DNA of 64,000 nt from an uncultured Bacteroidota bacterium (GTDB taxonomy: Bacteria; Bacteroidota; Bacteroidia; AKYH767-A; OLB10): assembly GCA_900696575.1 (NCBI GenBank), contig CAADHD010000029.1, forward strand, positions 1-64,000, in the 5' to 3' direction. The translations under genes were made by a program, and so were the position numbers. Positions within the stretch are counted from its first letter, which is position 1. Every line of letters starts with the position of its first letter. Positions 46,230 to 55,351 of the stretch are shown here, in pieces. Under the pieces are notes generated by a model. It made no database searches. It was not told where the DNA came from and was given only the letters and a program-made list of their open reading frames with translations.

Positions 46230-47348
46230 TTAATTATTGAACATTCTAACGTACAATCCTGCAATTTTGTTCCAATTATAATGCTCATGAACAAATGTCT
46301 TTGCAGCCTTCCCAATTTCAGCATTGGCAGTATATTTCAGTTGTGTTAATACTGAAGCAAGCGATTTTATATTTCCGTTTTGAAAAAGGAAACCATTGCT
46401 TTCGTGTATGATAATTTCTTTAAAGGCCGGCAAATCGGAAGCAATTACCGTCTTTCCATAGCTCATAGCCATCAGTAAAACTCCGCTTTGGTAAATGTGG
46501 CGGTAAGGAAGAATGACTGCATCGCAGTTCTTAAATAGATAATCTCTTTCCGAATCGCTGATATGACGGTTTATTATTTCAATGCCTCCTTTCTTTTTTA
46601 AATCATCTATCAATGCTTTGTACCCGGCAATGGAATCGTCTCTTTCCTTACCGGCTACAGTTAATTTTAACCCGTCTTCAATATGATGCATAGCCTGAAG
46701 CAATATGTCAAGGCCTTTCACTTTTTTAATCTGGCCGAAGAATAACAGGTTGATTTTTGATCTATCGAAAGGATTCAAATGAATGTCATTTACATCAGGC
46801 TTAAATTCTTCAATCATACCGGTAAAGTCTCCATGAGGTATTACATGCAGGTTGGCAGCATCTTTACCTGTTATGATCTTTTTCAGTTCCTGTTCCGAGA
46901 ACGAATTATGAACGATTTTGTAATGATGAAAACGCTTAAGAATCCATTTGCGCGACATGGCATTTTTCCATGTATCGAGGCTTTCAATGTCATGAATTAT
47001 CAGGCAAACTGTAAAACCGGCTTTGTAAAATACGAATGAGAATAACAGTTCAAGCCAGTCGCTTCTGAAGATATGTAAAATAACAACCTGATTTTTTTCT
47101 TGCTGCAGTATTTTACGTGCTGAAAAAAGTCCTTTCAAAATTTTGAGCAGCGACTTCAGCCCGCGATCTTCCTGATTGTTGAACACATTTAAAACAGAAA
47201 CCTGATCATCTGTCATATTGCTGTTGGAAAGAAAGCGGGTTTGCCAGCCTGTTCTATTGAAAGCACGCAGTAACTGTATTCCGTACCAGTCCATGCCGGC
47301 TTTGGCTCCGACCGGGTCAATAATGGCAATGGAATTTAATTTTGTCAT
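46230..47348 (-). CDS. Glycosyltransferase family 4 (group 1)
   Basis: A 372-residue GT-B enzyme: N-terminal acceptor domain opening IAIIDPVGAKAGMDWYGIQL, donor domain with LLFFGQIKKVKGLDILLQAM and VILPYRHIYQSGVLLMAMSY. The start codon overlaps the sulfotransferase stop by 1 nt (TGATG), so translation is coupled. It is the last gene of the long operon starting with the flippase. The sugar specificity is unknown. Confidence 0.88.
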   Translation of the reverse strand: MTKLNSIAIIDPVGAKAGMDWYGIQLLRAFNRTGWQTRFLSNSNMTDDQVSVLNVFNNQEDRGLKSLLKILKGLFSARKILQQEKNQVVILHIFRSDWLELLFSFVFYKAGFTVCLIIHDIESLDTWKNAMSRKWILKRFHHYKIVHNSFSEQELKKIITGKDAANLHVIPHGDFTGMIEEFKPDVNDIHLNPFDRSKINLLFFGQIKKVKGLDILLQAMHHIEDGLKLTVAGKERDDSIAGYKALIDDLKKKGGIEIINRHISDSERDYLFKNCDAVILPYRHIYQSGVLLMAMSYGKTVIASDLPAFKEIIIHESNGFLFQNGNIKSLASVLTQLKYTANAEIGKAAKTFVHEHYNWNKIAGLYVRMFNN

Positions 47349-48208
47349 CAGAGCCAGTGATTGAGATTTTTGTTTATCAGTTGGCTTAGCGCAAGGATAT
47401 CATCCCGGTAAAATTCTTTCAGTTGTATTCTTAGTTTATCAGAAATATCGGATTTTGATTTACGTGAAAATGTCTTCATGAGGCTTGTTGCAAATCGTTC
47501 AGGAATTGCTTTTTTAAGTCTTTTTCTTATCCGTGCATGCCTGTATAAATTGGAAAGGAGCGGAAGATTAAAATCAAACGAAGCATTTTGATTTTCAGAA
47601 ACAGGAATTGAATCAAGGTTTTTTATACCCAGAAAAAGCAATGTATCCTTCATCACTTTCCGGAAATCATTTTTAACCTCTTCAAACAGAAAAAATTTCA
47701 TTTGTGATTCGGGAAACAAATCCATATAGCGCTTTACTTGTTTCGCATACTTTCCAAGCTGAAAATACTGCTGAAAATAAGAAGGGGCATTATTACCTTC
47801 ATCAGCAAAAATGGCTTCCATAGGAGCATTCACAAACCCCAGCCTTTTGTCCATTTGGTAGTGAGAAACAGCTCTTTCTATGGGTTGACGGAGTAGGATG
47901 ATTATTCTGGCTTCAGGATTGTAATTAAAAATTTTTGAAGCAGTAGAAGGATAGAACAGATAAGAAACACTGGCATCGCCTTTAATTTTTTCTCCTGCAC
48001 CGGCAAACAATTTTTCGTAATCGCTTAAGCTGGAAATTATTATTTCATTGTAATAAAGATTGTCTGACCGCAGTTCTGCCGATGAAAAAAAATTAGGCTC
48101 CTTAATCTCAGGCATAAAAATTTCATCATGCAAGGCCAAACTGTTATGCAGAGAAGTCGTGCCGGCTTTGGGGGCACCCACAATAAAAAAATCCACTTTA
48201 TCTTTCAT
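47348..48208 (-). CDS. Sulfotransferase (ST1)
   Basis: A 286-residue PAPS-dependent sulfotransferase of the heparan/carbohydrate type. The 5'-phosphosulfate loop FFIVGAPKAGTTSLHNSL lies at residues 7-24 and the 3'-phosphate motif in IIILLRQPIERAVSHYQMD (about 103-121); IKEPNFFS after the first motif is typical of the bacterial group. It probably adds sulfate to a glycan under assembly or lipid-linked on the cytoplasmic side. It abuts ST2 with no intervening base. The acceptor sugar is unknown. Confidence 0.9.
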   Translation of the reverse strand: MKDKVDFFIVGAPKAGTTSLHNSLALHDEIFMPEIKEPNFFSSAELRSDNLYYNEIIISSLSDYEKLFAGAGEKIKGDASVSYLFYPSTASKIFNYNPEARIIILLRQPIERAVSHYQMDKRLGFVNAPMEAIFADEGNNAPSYFQQYFQLGKYAKQVKRYMDLFPESQMKFFLFEEVKNDFRKVMKDTLLFLGIKNLDSIPVSENQNASFDFNLPLLSNLYRHARIRKRLKKAIPERFATSLMKTFSRKSKSDISDKLRIQLKEFYRDDILALSQLINKNLNHWL

Positions 48209-49219
48209 TTAGACATTTCCGAATTTTCTGGCAATGGTTTTACGTATGTTTTTCATTCTTGATAAATTCAATAAAAATGAAATTCCGGTTTTAACCGGAA
48301 GTAAAAATGCCAGCCAAAGAAGTTTCAAAAGGGCAGGTTTGGTTTTTGAGGCAGAATAACCGAGTTGATTCATTTGTTTTCCGGTAATTTTTTCGCACCA
48401 CCAGATTTCGGTATGGGCAAGACCGCCATTTTTCCATTGGCCGGCAACATGACTGTCAATTCCAGCTTCTGTCTCCCTATCCTTCCGGCTGCTGGAGCCT
48501 GCATGAGGAACCTGCATCATTTCTTGCTGAAAATTCAATTGAAGAAAATGGCATAATTCCTTAAGTTTATTTTCCGGATCTGAAACCAGATTCTCGAAAG
48601 AAAATTGTTTGTACCGTTTATGTTCCTGCAGTTTTAAGCTTTGAACAGCATTTTTTTTCCAAAGCAAGGCAATAAGCACCGGATGGTAATTGAACCAGGA
48701 ACGGATGCTTTCTGTCAAAGGAATTTTGGAAGCGCCTAAAAATTTACGTTTCCATTTTTTTTTCTGTGAAAGTAATACATCTCTTGGATCACGAACCATA
48801 TTCACAAAGTATGAATCATGAAATTCATTCAAAAGAAATCCGGCATAGTAGCCATTGGAAGGGGTTTGTTCGCAAGGAATTATTTTATTGTTAAGGCGGG
48901 TTTCGTATTCCAGAAAATGCCTGTAGATTATAGCCGGCTTTAACATCAGGTCCGGAAGCGTTTCCAGCGCTAAGGATGCTTCGTTTTTATATTTATCAGG
49001 ATTTCTGTAAATCAGAAAACCTTCGCGCTGCCTTGCCATCAGAACCGTAAATAGTTCAATGGCTTCTTGCCTGTTGAGTAATACTTTTCCGTTGCCGGGC
49101 TCCCACATATTTCCGAAAAAATGCAGTTCTCCGAAAGTGAACACCTCCGGATGGCGGTTTAATATCCGTCCCATCATGGTTGTTCCACTCCGGCTGTTTC
49201 CGGTTATAAAAATCAGCAT
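48209..49219 (-). CDS. Sulfotransferase family protein (ST2, divergent type)
   Basis: A 336-residue sulfotransferase that differs from the other three: the 5' loop is FITGNSRSGTTMMGRILNRH (starting at residue 4) followed by FGELHFFG rather than IKEPNYFS, and the 3' motif is NMVRDPRDVLLSQKKKWKR. This is the protein-tyrosine/lipooligosaccharide-like branch. A hydrophobic segment near the C-terminus (LLKLLWLAFLLPVKTGISFL) may anchor it to the membrane. It begins 1 nt after the glycoside hydrolase stop codon. Confidence 0.86.
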   Translation of the reverse strand: MLIFITGNSRSGTTMMGRILNRHPEVFTFGELHFFGNMWEPGNGKVLLNRQEAIELFTVLMARQREGFLIYRNPDKYKNEASLALETLPDLMLKPAIIYRHFLEYETRLNNKIIPCEQTPSNGYYAGFLLNEFHDSYFVNMVRDPRDVLLSQKKKWKRKFLGASKIPLTESIRSWFNYHPVLIALLWKKNAVQSLKLQEHKRYKQFSFENLVSDPENKLKELCHFLQLNFQQEMMQVPHAGSSSRKDRETEAGIDSHVAGQWKNGGLAHTEIWWCEKITGKQMNQLGYSASKTKPALLKLLWLAFLLPVKTGISFLLNLSRMKNIRKTIARKFGNV

Positions 49220-49220
49220 A

Positions 49221-50675
49221 TCAGAATTTCAATGTAACATGGGTGAAGCTGTAAGGAGGGCAATTCACCGCATCAGCATCAGCTTTGTAACGATAACTTT
49301 CAAGAGAAGCGCCTTTTTTTTCTTTCCCTTCTCCATAAAGGCATTCGGCAGAAGTTATTTCCGGAACATTACCATTTTCATTGCTAAAGCCTTTGAAATT
49401 AAATTTGGTTGCTCCGTAATTCATAATGTATAGATGGTATTTGCCTGATACCCGGAAGGCATAGACTTTAATTTTATGGTTATCCGGCAGGGAGGTTTTT
49501 ACAGGAACAAGTTCCGGTTTATCGGCTATGGGAGCTAACATTTTGAAAACAGCATAATTTACAGATGGAGGAAAGCTTTCATTTAGGTCAGCAGGAGTAA
49601 GCAGAGAGAAAGCATTTTCTTTTGAAGCAAGGTTATGAAAGCACATCAGTTGAACGGCAGGGTTTATTAAATTCAGCTGCATGTTTTCCAGCAGGAAGAG
49701 GGCCGTGTAAATTCCGTGTAGCATGGTATTTCCGAAAATGCGGTTGGGCCGGGCAATATTCCACTCTGTGATAAGAAGCGGTTTGTTTTGATAGAGTTTG
49801 GAAGTTCGTTTCAGGTAGTCGGGATAGAGCTGAAAAATAAATTGATTCACTCCATTGCTGTAGCAATCAAAATTGGCGGATTTGTTCGGGGAAGAGCAAA
49901 GTTTAAAATCGGGATAGATATGAATAGAAACCGCATCATAAAAATTGAATTTTGACAGCATCAGATCCCAGCCGGAAGCCTTATTTACCGCTTTGTGAGG
50001 TTTGGCTTCAGCCGGCACCGAAAGTTTTAGTTGTGGAAATTTCTGACGGATTGCTTGGGCAAACGGCCGTGCTTTTTTTACATATTCGCTGGCATCAGGA
50101 ACCAAATCTTTGTAAGCATTCAGGTAAAACTCATTACCCAGCTCCACATATTCCACCGTTAAACCTGATGACTGAATAATTTCAAGTGCTTGAATGGTTT
50201 CTGAAATTTCTCCGGTAAGTATATTGGCTACATAAATAATTTTAGTATTAAGGTTTTTAGCAAAAGGAATAAACCGTTTTAAAAAGTTGCCGGTATCTTT
50301 CATGGCATCCTGATCAGCCAGCAGGTTGTTGATATTGGTATCTATGCCGCCTTCGCGTGTTTTAACATCTGATTTTCTGAATCCGTATCCTTTGCCCGAG
50401 GGATGATAAAAATTTGCAATTGTACCCCCGGGAAAACGCAGCATTTGCGGATTAAGGGCATGAACCGTATTTAAAAAGGATGCTTCATCAGAATTAAAAA
50501 AAGTAAAAAGATTGGCAGTGTTAAATGCAAAAAAGTTTCCTTTCAGTGAAGATGATCTTGAAGTTTCAAGAATTATTTTTTCTGTTTCGGAAGATGCCGG
50601 AACGGGTATTTTATTTCCCGCACAACAGCTAAACAGAATGAAAAACAAAATAACTTGAATGTGGGTCTTATGCAT
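49221..50675 (-). CDS. Lipoprotein glycoside hydrolase, clan GH-A (GH51/GH79-like)
   Basis: A 484-residue exported TIM-barrel hydrolase. The leader (IQVILFFILFSCCAG) has a lipobox-like cysteine near residue 17. LRFPGGTIANFYHP (79-92), VEYVELGNEFYLN with the acid/base Glu182, and LLITEWNIARP with nucleophile Glu304 mark a retaining clan-A glycosidase; a small beta-sandwich follows. Position between polymerase and sulfotransferases, with an 8-nt overlap to the former, suggests it trims, releases or edits the polymer, but the family and substrate are not fixed by sequence. Confidence 0.82.
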   Translation of the reverse strand: MHKTHIQVILFFILFSCCAGNKIPVPASSETEKIILETSRSSSLKGNFFAFNTANLFTFFNSDEASFLNTVHALNPQMLRFPGGTIANFYHPSGKGYGFRKSDVKTREGGIDTNINNLLADQDAMKDTGNFLKRFIPFAKNLNTKIIYVANILTGEISETIQALEIIQSSGLTVEYVELGNEFYLNAYKDLVPDASEYVKKARPFAQAIRQKFPQLKLSVPAEAKPHKAVNKASGWDLMLSKFNFYDAVSIHIYPDFKLCSSPNKSANFDCYSNGVNQFIFQLYPDYLKRTSKLYQNKPLLITEWNIARPNRIFGNTMLHGIYTALFLLENMQLNLINPAVQLMCFHNLASKENAFSLLTPADLNESFPPSVNYAVFKMLAPIADKPELVPVKTSLPDNHKIKVYAFRVSGKYHLYIMNYGATKFNFKGFSNENGNVPEITSAECLYGEGKEKKGASLESYRYKADADAVNCPPYSFTHVTLKF

Positions 50676-51963
50676 GCCTGATTTGGGTTTTATTTTGAAA
50701 CATGATGAAAGAATATGGATTTGTACTATGGATTAATTCGGGTTCATGTTTCCGGTAAGCATAGTAGAGTATTGCTATTACCATTGTGCTGTTAGCCGGG
50801 AAAAATGCCGATTGACCGGAAGTAAAAGTATCGAAAAAACAAAACAAGAGGTAATAGACACAAGTGATTACAAAAGGGTCGTTCAATGTTAGTTTGATTA
50901 CAATTTTACGTGCGAAGAGGAATTGAACAAACAGCAGCAGCGTGCCCGTAACTCCAAACAGATAAAGGATGCCGATGATACCAATGTCGGATGGATAAAA
51001 GTAACCGTAAATCCTGCTGAATCCGTCTTGCCAGCGAGGGGATAATTCTCCGTTACCAAAAAGAAATCTTTTTTCAATATCAGGCCATGCTTTAATGACT
51101 TCCAGGCGTCTGATATTCGTTGCACTTTCATCTGTTTCGCGGCCTGTTACCGTTAACCATAAATTGTAAAACCTGTTTACCGATTGCTCTGAAGGTTTAT
51201 AGTCGGTTATTTCGATCACAAAGTAACCGGTGAAGATTAATAAAATTATCAGTGCTGAATACCTTAAAGCAGATTGAAAAAAAATTCTTTTAAAGTAAAA
51301 GATCAACAGTACAAGCAAGGTCATGATGATGATACTGCGATCCTGTCTTATAGACAACATCATGTAATAAAACGGCACTGAGGCTAACAGATACAGCAGA
51401 CGATGTGTTGACAGATACCGGATGGAGTAATAGAGCAATGCAAAAATCAGAATAGCTATATTGAATTTAAAAATATAACCTCCTTTAAGTTCATTAAAAC
51501 CAATGAAAAACCGGTCAGGATATTTTTCAGGATTGATGGTAAGATAGATAACAATAAAAACAGCCAGGGTGCACCATGAGGCTGCCAGCATGGTGTTTTT
51601 AAGGAATACAAGAGAAATTATTTTTTTATGCAGCAGATAATAGAAAAACGGTCCTAACAGAAAGAGATAAAAGTTTCGGGTAGTGCCTATTCCGTAAACT
51701 AACGGTTGCCCGAAGTTGATTGCAGAAGCAACGGCAGACCAAACAGGAAAAACCATCATCAGCATCATCAGTGCTTCATAACGGCTAATTTTTTCTTTTT
51801 GGGTAATCCATTGAGTAATGCGGAACAGCATGAATCCGATAAGAAAAAAATTCAGCACTTCTTCTGCCAGTTTACTGATTTCATCCAGTGGGGTACGGAA
51901 TCCTGCCCTGAACCCGATAAAGAGGATCAGCATCAGGGTAGTATATTTAAAAATCGCTTTCAC
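50668..51963 (-). CDS. Polysaccharide polymerase/O-antigen ligase-like membrane protein (Wzy candidate)
   Basis: About 431 residues with 10-12 hydrophobic helices (ILFIGFRAGF, VLNFFLIGFMLF, FKFNIAILIFALLYYSI, IIIMTLLVLLIFYF, IGIIGILYLFGVTGTLLLF) and a long periplasmic loop near residues 240-310 (VTGRETDESATNIRRLEVIK), as in Wzy/WaaL proteins. The ATG at 51990 is not needed: a GTG at 51963 overlaps the upstream stop as GTGA, a standard coupling signal, and gives MKAIFKYTTLMLILFIG. It would join repeat units made by the glycosyltransferases after flipping by the adjacent Wzx. Confidence 0.78.
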   Translation of the reverse strand: MKAIFKYTTLMLILFIGFRAGFRTPLDEISKLAEEVLNFFLIGFMLFRITQWITQKEKISRYEALMMLMMVFPVWSAVASAINFGQPLVYGIGTTRNFYLFLLGPFFYYLLHKKIISLVFLKNTMLAASWCTLAVFIVIYLTINPEKYPDRFFIGFNELKGGYIFKFNIAILIFALLYYSIRYLSTHRLLYLLASVPFYYMMLSIRQDRSIIIMTLLVLLIFYFKRIFFQSALRYSALIILLIFTGYFVIEITDYKPSEQSVNRFYNLWLTVTGRETDESATNIRRLEVIKAWPDIEKRFLFGNGELSPRWQDGFSRIYGYFYPSDIGIIGILYLFGVTGTLLLFVQFLFARKIVIKLTLNDPFVITCVYYLLFCFFDTFTSGQSAFFPANSTMVIAILYYAYRKHEPELIHSTNPYSFIMFQNKTQIRHA

Positions 51964-52943
51964 TTTACAGTTTGCATGTGAGGCAACCATGAGGACAAGT
52001 TACGGCCTGTGAGTTCCTGCAATCCGGCTATTTCATTTTTATAAAAACCGGCCGCCCAGAATTTATCTTCATCAGAAAGCGGTTTGGCTTTTTCTTTTTT
52101 AAAAAATAAACTTTTTAATTTTTCTTTTTTAGAGTCAGGCATCAGCCGGAAAATATTTTTCTTCAGACCGGAGGCGCTGAGCCAGTAAAGCAGTTTTTCG
52201 TTTTTAGGAACTTTTGCCTCATTAAATTTCAAGGCTGTGTTAAACTTAAAACCTGCATCAATGCCAAGGAACAGGCTTACGTCTTTCAACAGCGTTTCAG
52301 GATAATTTTTCAGATCATCATAAAGATAAATCCTGATCTGCTCCTTCGGAAAAATATCAAGAAACCGTTTTATCTGCTCGTAGTAAAGCCCCATTTCCAC
52401 ATAGCAATGAGTGGTGTACCATCCTTTCACCGGCTGATGATAATCTTCTTCCACTTCCTGACGGAAAGGCTTATAAGTTTTACCATCACGCAGATTGGCC
52501 ATGTAATGAGAGTACATTCTCTCCACCGGATTACGCAGTATGGCAATCAGTTTTACCGAAGGCAGGGTGTTTTTAATGTTTATGGCCGCTTCTTTTGAAA
52601 ACAAATAAGAATTGCTGATTTCTCCTATGGCTTTTTCATTACTTACATTTTTAAATAAGCCTGTGTAATGATGCCGTTCCCTGACAAAATAACCCCACAC
52701 TTCGCGTTTCATATCGCCTTTTACATAAGCATCAAGATTCAGGCGTTTTCTTCTTTCGATGTCTTTGTATTGCTGACTGAAATTTTCAGGATTGATGTCG
52801 GAACTGAAATAATTCGGCTCCTTAATCGGGCTCATGTAAACTTCCGGGTGGCTTTTAAGATAATGATACAGTGAGGTAGTGCCGCATTTGGCTGCTCCTA
52901 TAACTAAAAAGTTAGGCCAGTTTTCTTTTTTCAAATTCTCCAT
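51960..52943 (-). CDS. Sulfotransferase (ST3)
   Basis: A 327-residue PAPS-dependent sulfotransferase with LVIGAAKCGTTSLYHYLKSH near residue 13, the following VYMSPIKEPNYFSS, and the 3'-phosphate motif LIAILRNPVERMYSHYMANL. It is the carbohydrate sulfotransferase type, related to ST1 and ST4. The start codon lies 13 nt inside the end of ST4 and its stop forms the GTGA overlap with the polymerase gene. The C-terminal third is Lys-rich (SKKEKLKSLFFKKEKAK). Confidence 0.9.
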   Translation of the reverse strand: MENLKKENWPNFLVIGAAKCGTTSLYHYLKSHPEVYMSPIKEPNYFSSDINPENFSQQYKDIERRKRLNLDAYVKGDMKREVWGYFVRERHHYTGLFKNVSNEKAIGEISNSYLFSKEAAINIKNTLPSVKLIAILRNPVERMYSHYMANLRDGKTYKPFRQEVEEDYHQPVKGWYTTHCYVEMGLYYEQIKRFLDIFPKEQIRIYLYDDLKNYPETLLKDVSLFLGIDAGFKFNTALKFNEAKVPKNEKLLYWLSASGLKKNIFRLMPDSKKEKLKSLFFKKEKAKPLSDEDKFWAAGFYKNEIAGLQELTGRNLSSWLPHMQTVK

Positions 52944-53875
52944 CGTGTTAAATCAAAACCTGAAATTTTTTCAAGTTCTTTTATATCCGGCTCAAAGATC
53001 GGAAGCAATATTTTTTTAATCTCGGTTATATCCGTAATTTCAGTTTTTTTAAAAAACCATTGTTTCAGCTTCTTCTTAAAACTGCCTTTTAAAACAGCTT
53101 TATGCAATGATTTTACTGCAGGGATATGCCTGATATCATTCAGCCAGTCTATTCTTGGAATTTCGCTTTTGTTACGACCTTCGGTTTCTGCCGAAACATT
53201 AATGGGTTCAAGTTTCAGGAATTGAAACAGGTTGAAAAAGAAGTCATCCTGATTTTTTTCGAGATCTTCGAGTAAGCCGATAAACACTTTTTCTTTTCCG
53301 AAAGTATTCAGGTAACGCTCTACCTGTTTTGAATACATTCCCAGTTCTGCATACAAGGGGCTGGCTCCCCATTTTCTGACCGGAAATTTTAAATCAAAGC
53401 AAATGTCTTCAACAGCCGTTCGTTTTGTCATCCCCATTTTACGTTCAATGAAATACTGCGATAAAGCCCTTTCAACCGGATTGCGAATCATAATGATAAT
53501 CCGTGCATCAGGATTTTCAGCGTGTATGCGAGCGGCAGCCCCTTCGGCCCATAAATAAGATGGACTTGCTTCGGCAAGCTGTGAATCAGATGGGGCATCA
53601 TCGAAAAGCTTCAGGTAGTCGTTCTTATTTTCAAAATACATTCGGTGAACCGGCTCTTTTTTATTTTGATTGATGTATGCATTCAACTCAAATTTTTCAA
53701 TCCGTTTTCGCAGTGCCGGCCTGAACTCATTCAGCGAAATATCCGGAAAAGCGAAGTAATGAGGTTCTTTGACCGGACACATGTAAACAGCCGGATGCCG
53801 CCCAAGCACCGAAGCAAGGTAGGTAGTTCCGCAACGCGGTGCTCCAACAATAAAAATATCAGGAACTTTAGGCAA
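52931..53875 (-). CDS. Sulfotransferase (ST4)
   Basis: A 314-residue PAPS-dependent sulfotransferase: IFIVGAPRCGTTYLASVLG at residues 7-25, VYMCPVKEPHYFAF, and the 3' motif IIIMIRNPVERALSQYFIE. It starts 3 nt after the flippase stop codon and overlaps ST3 by 13 nt. ST3 and ST4 share the same order of motifs and similar length, so they are probably products of an old duplication that now act on different positions or sugars; that is inference. Confidence 0.9.
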   Translation of the reverse strand: MPKVPDIFIVGAPRCGTTYLASVLGRHPAVYMCPVKEPHYFAFPDISLNEFRPALRKRIEKFELNAYINQNKKEPVHRMYFENKNDYLKLFDDAPSDSQLAEASPSYLWAEGAAARIHAENPDARIIIMIRNPVERALSQYFIERKMGMTKRTAVEDICFDLKFPVRKWGASPLYAELGMYSKQVERYLNTFGKEKVFIGLLEDLEKNQDDFFFNLFQFLKLEPINVSAETEGRNKSEIPRIDWLNDIRHIPAVKSLHKAVLKGSFKKKLKQWFFKKTEITDITEIKKILLPIFEPDIKELEKISGFDLTRWRI

Positions 53876-53878
53876 CGT

Positions 53879-55207
53879 TTAATCTGAATTACCGGTTAAC
53901 TTTTGTCGCTTCGAGAACGGATTGTAAACCGTAGCGAATTTATAGACTTTATACACATACCAGGCTGCTACGCAATTCTGTAAAATTTTAGAGGTAGCTG
54001 AAGCAATGGCGGCTCCGTTTATTCCATAAAGCGGAATCAGGATAACATTGAGTGCAATGTTTACACCTGCAGCGCTCAGTACAATGTAGTTGTATTCTTT
54101 CTGTTTGCCTGTCATCTGAAGTAAAACTCCCACCGATCCGGTAAGTGAGTTTACAAGATTTCCTCCGGCCAGAATGATTAAGGCAGTTGATCCGGTTTTA
54201 AATTGCTCTCCGAAGATGCCCAGCAGAAGTTCAGGTAAAAGCCAGATGACAAGGCAAACCGGAACGGAAGTAAAGAATAGCAGCTTTGATCCCTTTTGAA
54301 CACTGGCTTGCAGTTTATTCATTTCGCCATGATGATAAAGGTTTGAGAAAACCGGTGCCTGAATGGCATTGATGGCAACCAGTACCATAGCCGGGGCAGC
54401 GGCTATTTTAAAAGCAGTATCATAAATACCGACTTCATACTCCGTTTTGAAAATACCAAGGAAAATGTTGTCGGCCCAGCCCAGTATAAAAAAAACGGAG
54501 CCTGTGATCAGCATAGGTGTAGAAGCCTGAAGTAACGGAGTGATGCCTGTGGGTTTTGAAAAATTCTTCAATTTGATTCCGGAAAACAATAACCAGGAAA
54601 TTTTTGCTATTATCATAACTGCCGAACTGCTGATGGCAAATACTGTAACCGGCAATTTTTCTGATTTCATTCGGATGAAGAAAAACATCATGATGGCTGC
54701 AATTACATATACAGCCATCCGGAAGATGGTAAAGCCCGTCATGTTTTTCATTCCACGGAAACAGGATGAATGAAACATAATTAACGACCATGGGGTAAGC
54801 AACAGGCTTGCTGTTTTCAGATGTTCGGAAAGAAAAGGTTTATCAAAAATTTTAAAGGCTATCTCAGCCCGCATAAAAAACAAGGCAACCGAAAGCAATA
54901 CCGAAAAAATTAGGACAACTGATAATGACTGAAAGTAAGCAGCAGTTAGCGCAGCCTTATCTGTTTTATCTATACGTGCCAGCGTGCGCACAATAAGATT
55001 GTCAAGACCCCAGATGGAAAAAATAGCAAGCACTTGCACCACGGTAAATGCCAGTGTGAAACTTCCCCAAGCAGCAGGGCCTAAGTTCCGCGCCACTACC
55101 AGCGTAAACAGATAAGCTGCACCAAAAGATCCGATTCTGAAAAAAAGCGCATAACTGCTTTTCTTAATCATGAATCCCATTCCATGATCTTTCTCTTTAC
55201 CGGTCAT
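53879..55207 (-). CDS. Polysaccharide flippase (Wzx, MOP/MATE superfamily)
   Basis: A 442-residue, about 12-helix membrane protein that would flip undecaprenyl-linked repeat units to the periplasm. The first helix region SYALFFRIGSFGAAYLFTLVVARNLGPAAWG is typical of Wzx, and the later ILGWADNIFLGIFKTEYEVGIYDTAFKIA, GEQFKTGSTALIILAGGNLV and IPLYGINGAAIASATS segments match the family. Three Met codons (55207, 55180, 55171) are possible starts; the longest is kept. It is the first gene of the operon that runs through the sulfotransferases to the second glycosyltransferase. Confidence 0.9.
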   Translation of the reverse strand: MTGKEKDHGMGFMIKKSSYALFFRIGSFGAAYLFTLVVARNLGPAAWGSFTLAFTVVQVLAIFSIWGLDNLIVRTLARIDKTDKAALTAAYFQSLSVVLIFSVLLSVALFFMRAEIAFKIFDKPFLSEHLKTASLLLTPWSLIMFHSSCFRGMKNMTGFTIFRMAVYVIAAIMMFFFIRMKSEKLPVTVFAISSSAVMIIAKISWLLFSGIKLKNFSKPTGITPLLQASTPMLITGSVFFILGWADNIFLGIFKTEYEVGIYDTAFKIAAAPAMVLVAINAIQAPVFSNLYHHGEMNKLQASVQKGSKLLFFTSVPVCLVIWLLPELLLGIFGEQFKTGSTALIILAGGNLVNSLTGSVGVLLQMTGKQKEYNYIVLSAAGVNIALNVILIPLYGINGAAIASATSKILQNCVAAWYVYKVYKFATVYNPFSKRQKLTGNSD

Positions 55208-55235
55208 GTGTTTCTGGATTGGAGGTCATGCCACT

Positions 55236-55257
55236 AAAGCAAAACTACTGTTGCTTT
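55236..55257. promoter_or_regulatory. -7 box TAGTTTTG inside a 7-bp inverted repeat, Wzx operon promoter
   Basis: The minus-strand box at 55240-55247 lies 32 nt before the flippase ATG and within an inverted repeat (AAAGCAA at 55236-55242, TTGCTTT at 55251-55257, 8-nt spacer). The repeat may be an operator or a chance pairing. Confidence 0.4.
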
Positions 55258-55351
55258 TGTTTCTTTTATTGGCAGTTCAATGGTTTTGTAAACAATCTTA
55301 TGTTATTCGGTGCAGCCTCTTATAATTAATTTTATCCGCTTCAAACACTCT

